This document shows, piece after piece, positions 21,401 to 22,524 of a DNA stretch of 22,524 nucleotides. Each line of letters starts with the position of its first letter. The first letter of the stretch is position 1. A program made the position numbers and the translations under genes. This DNA is from Parachlorella kessleri (lineage: Eukaryota > Chlorophyta > Trebouxiophyceae > Chlorellales > Chlorellaceae). Location: the NCBI GenBank assembly GCA_001598975.1, contig BBXU01003023.1, positions 1 through 22,524 of the forward strand, read 5' to 3'. The notes beneath the pieces were generated by a model. The model was not told the DNA's origin. It ran no database searches and saw only the letters and a list, made by a program, of their open reading frames with translations.

Positions 21401-21751
21401 AAGGGTGGGTCCACGGGGATCAGACCTCCTCAGCCAAGATCGTTCCTAACTTTACCATGGGCCAGCAGGGCCGGGTGTGACAAGGGTGACCAGCCAGCCC
21501 TGAGTGCTTCTGCACACCCACTCTTGCCGCCAGACTTACCTGCAAGAGTGGAGGCGTGGCGGACGCCCTCCACAGCTACCCTGCATTCCATCCATAAGCA
21601 CTTGCTTGGACCCAGCTCCCTCAAGCTGAACCGTACCCCGCACTCGGTGCAGTACTTACCCCTGCAGCTCATGAGCCGCCCCGCTGGCAACGGTTGCCGA
21701 TAGAGGCTTGCAAAGCTCTCCAGCAAGGGCCTGCCCCGCTCGGCGGAGCAT
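18489..21751 (-). CDS. ATP3: Mitochondrial F1F0 ATP synthase gamma subunit
   Basis: Eight exons: 21751-21660, 21580-21540, 21392-21123, 20540-20416, 20065-19946, 19555-19445, 19061-18940, 18561-18489. Phases match throughout and the protein is about 317 residues. The gamma subunit is the rotating central stalk that couples proton flow to ATP synthesis in the inner mitochondrial membrane. The first exon codes an Arg/Ala-rich presequence ([17 protein letters not shown]), and VRHAST just before the mature part looks like a processing site. Family landmarks are [86 protein letters not shown] and the end [17 protein letters not shown]. No redox-regulated insert of the chloroplast type is present, so it is the mitochondrial form. 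The last intron starts GC. Two introns carry partial copies of the exon that follows. Confidence 0.95.
19035..19206 (-). repeat. Tandem partial duplication of an ATP synthase gamma exon start with its splice acceptor
   Basis: About 64 bp around the acceptor of exon 7 (19035-19098) recurs 108 bp away (19143-19206). The copy keeps the intron end GGCTGCAG and the first 28 or so coding bases (TLYNCLLEN), then runs into a GT. It lies in the preceding intron, upstream in transcription order. Confidence 0.9.
19328..19409. repeat. Imperfect direct repeat in the exon 6-7 intron of ATP synthase gamma
   Basis: CACCAGTCAACCGATCAGGA and CACCAGTCAACCGTTCAGGA occur about 58 bp apart. The repeat is purely intronic and is a third local duplication in this gene. 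Confidence 0.7.
19515..19720 (-). repeat. Second partial exon duplication in ATP synthase gamma (exon 6 start)
   Basis: The acceptor and first 45 coding bases of exon 6 (start 19555) are repeated 116 bp upstream in transcription order (copy start 19671). Both copies read NLEKEAAE followed by a Gly-rich stretch ending GGGLDQ. The similarity continues about 40 bp into the intron. After the copied coding bases the sequence diverges. Confidence 0.9.
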
Positions 21752-22230
21752 GGTTCTTGACTTTTATATCACCTCTGCAAGAAGAATTATTGCCGCACGG
21801 CCGATCAGGTGGGCTGGTGGGCCAGGGTGGCCGCTCTTGCAGAAACTCTTCGTTCCCGCCGTTGATGGGACCCAGTAGTAAACGGGGAGCTCCATTCATT
21901 CAATCCATGCATTGTAAACTCTTTAGCAGCAATAGGTGCTGTAGGAATCCGACCCTGAGTCAGGCAGGCACATGCTTGCTTGTTATTAATTTACGCTTAC
22001 AAAGACCGGCGTGACCGTCTTGCAACGCCAAAGTCGGCAGATTTTGACCACAGTCATGCGACCATTGGCCCTTCTAGAACTCCAGTGCTTTACTCACGCT
22101 GGCCTGGGGTTGCCCAGGACAGCCCTGACCAACACACTTGACTGCTTCCACCTGCTCCTCTGCAAGGCCACCCGCGCACGAAGTGCTACGCTGCTCAGCT
22201 GTAGGCATCCTGACCACGCCAAACCTTCAG
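21752..22230. promoter_or_regulatory. Upstream region of ATP synthase gamma, possibly shared with the right-edge gene
   Basis: No conserved exon was recognised. GATATAAAAG lies at 21770-21761 on the minus strand, but only about 10 nt before the ATP synthase gamma start codon, too close for a normal TATA box. The interval should contain the gamma promoter and perhaps the first exon or promoter of the gene entering from the right. Confidence 0.35.
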
Positions 22231-22524
22231 CAACGCAAAGCAAGGAGGCCTGTTACTAGAGCAAGTGATCTTGGGCTGCTTGACGCGCTCGATGATTTCT
22301 TGGCTGCAACCGGTAGGCAAGGCATTGCTGGCAGGTCTGCTGGCAGTAGCACTGGAGTTCTGGAGGGGCTTTTGGAGGTGCAGTTGGACGCATGGCTGCT
22401 CCAGCTAGTTGAGACGCTAGAACTGGGAGAGTTGCCTAAAGCTTTGCAGCGAGCTGGTGAGGAGCCAGTGACAGACCGGGACAAGCGGTGCTTCTCTCTG
22501 TCTGGTATGCCAGATGGGCAGGGG
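22231..22524 (+). CDS. Internal exon of an unrecognised protein, cut by the window edge
   Basis: A plus-strand frame is open from 22132 to the right edge without an ATG before its last few codons, so it must be entered by splicing or be part of a larger gene. A good acceptor (CCAAACCTTCAG) ends at 22230 and would open the exon in phase 0. The residues look like real protein, rich in Leu and in amphipathic helices: SDLGLLDALDDFLAATGRQ, VLEGLLEVQLDAWLLQLVE, ELGELPKALQRAGEE. I do not recognise the family. The antisense frame is Ser-rich and looks like a shadow. It would be transcribed away from ATP synthase gamma. Confidence 0.4.

Noticed and set aside
21761..21770. GATATAAAAG as a TATA box for ATP synthase gamma
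   Set aside because: It lies about 10 nt before the start codon, so a TATA-directed transcript would begin inside the coding sequence.
1..22524. Bacterial operon, CRISPR array or defence system
   Set aside because: All recognisable genes are intron-rich eukaryotic housekeeping, signalling or ciliary genes; no regular spacer-repeat array is present.

Overview
The window is nuclear DNA of a eukaryote, most likely a green alga (Chlorophyta). All real genes are split by many GT-AG introns (a few GC-AG) with strong GTGAGT/GTAAGT-like donors and CAG acceptors. Coding sequence is rich in Ala and Gln. Several genes have a downstream TGTAA, the usual chlorophyte poly(A) signal. One receptor kinase has plant-type leucine-rich repeats. 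Two genes serve motile cilia or flagella, so the organism probably makes flagellated cells at some stage. The exact lineage cannot be fixed from this sequence. Most exons are short, so genes were rebuilt by joining exons with matching splice phases; exon lists are in the entries.

Layout, left to right. (1) 1-814, minus: the endonuclease part of a non-LTR retrotransposon, running off the left edge, with a three-copy 20-bp repeat at its 5' border. (2) 888-1206, plus: the last two exons of an alpha/beta-hydrolase-like (SERAC1/DUF676-type) gene. (3) 2230-8597, minus: a 15-exon LRR receptor-like kinase of about 1045 residues. (4) 9193-11395, minus: a SKI8/VIP3/WDR61 WD40 protein in six exons. (5) 11687-12181, plus: the RING subunit APC11 of the anaphase-promoting complex in three exons. 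(6) 12412-14611, minus: an alpha-tubulin N-acetyltransferase (MEC-17/ATAT1) in eight exons. (7) 14881-17702, plus: the axonemal dynein assembly factor DNAAF4/DYX1C1 (PF23 in Chlamydomonas) in six exons. (8) 18489-21751, minus: the mitochondrial ATP synthase gamma subunit in eight exons. (9) about 22231-22524, plus: part of an unrecognised gene.

Gene pairs. SKI8 and APC11 diverge from a 291-bp spacer. MEC-17 and DNAAF4 diverge from a 269-bp spacer; both act in cilia, one modifying axonemal tubulin and the other assembling dynein arms, so shared regulation is plausible. The ATP synthase gamma gene may diverge from the right-edge gene. APC11/MEC-17 and DNAAF4/ATP-gamma are tail-to-tail.

Most notable points: a plant-like LRR receptor kinase in an apparent chlorophyte with DFN in place of DFG; an APC11 in which all four ligands of the third zinc site are replaced while the RING core is intact; the divergent ciliary gene pair; a 16-nt GT...AG interruption in DNAAF4; GC-AG introns in two genes; and duplicated decoy splice acceptors with exon starts in the ATP synthase gamma gene.
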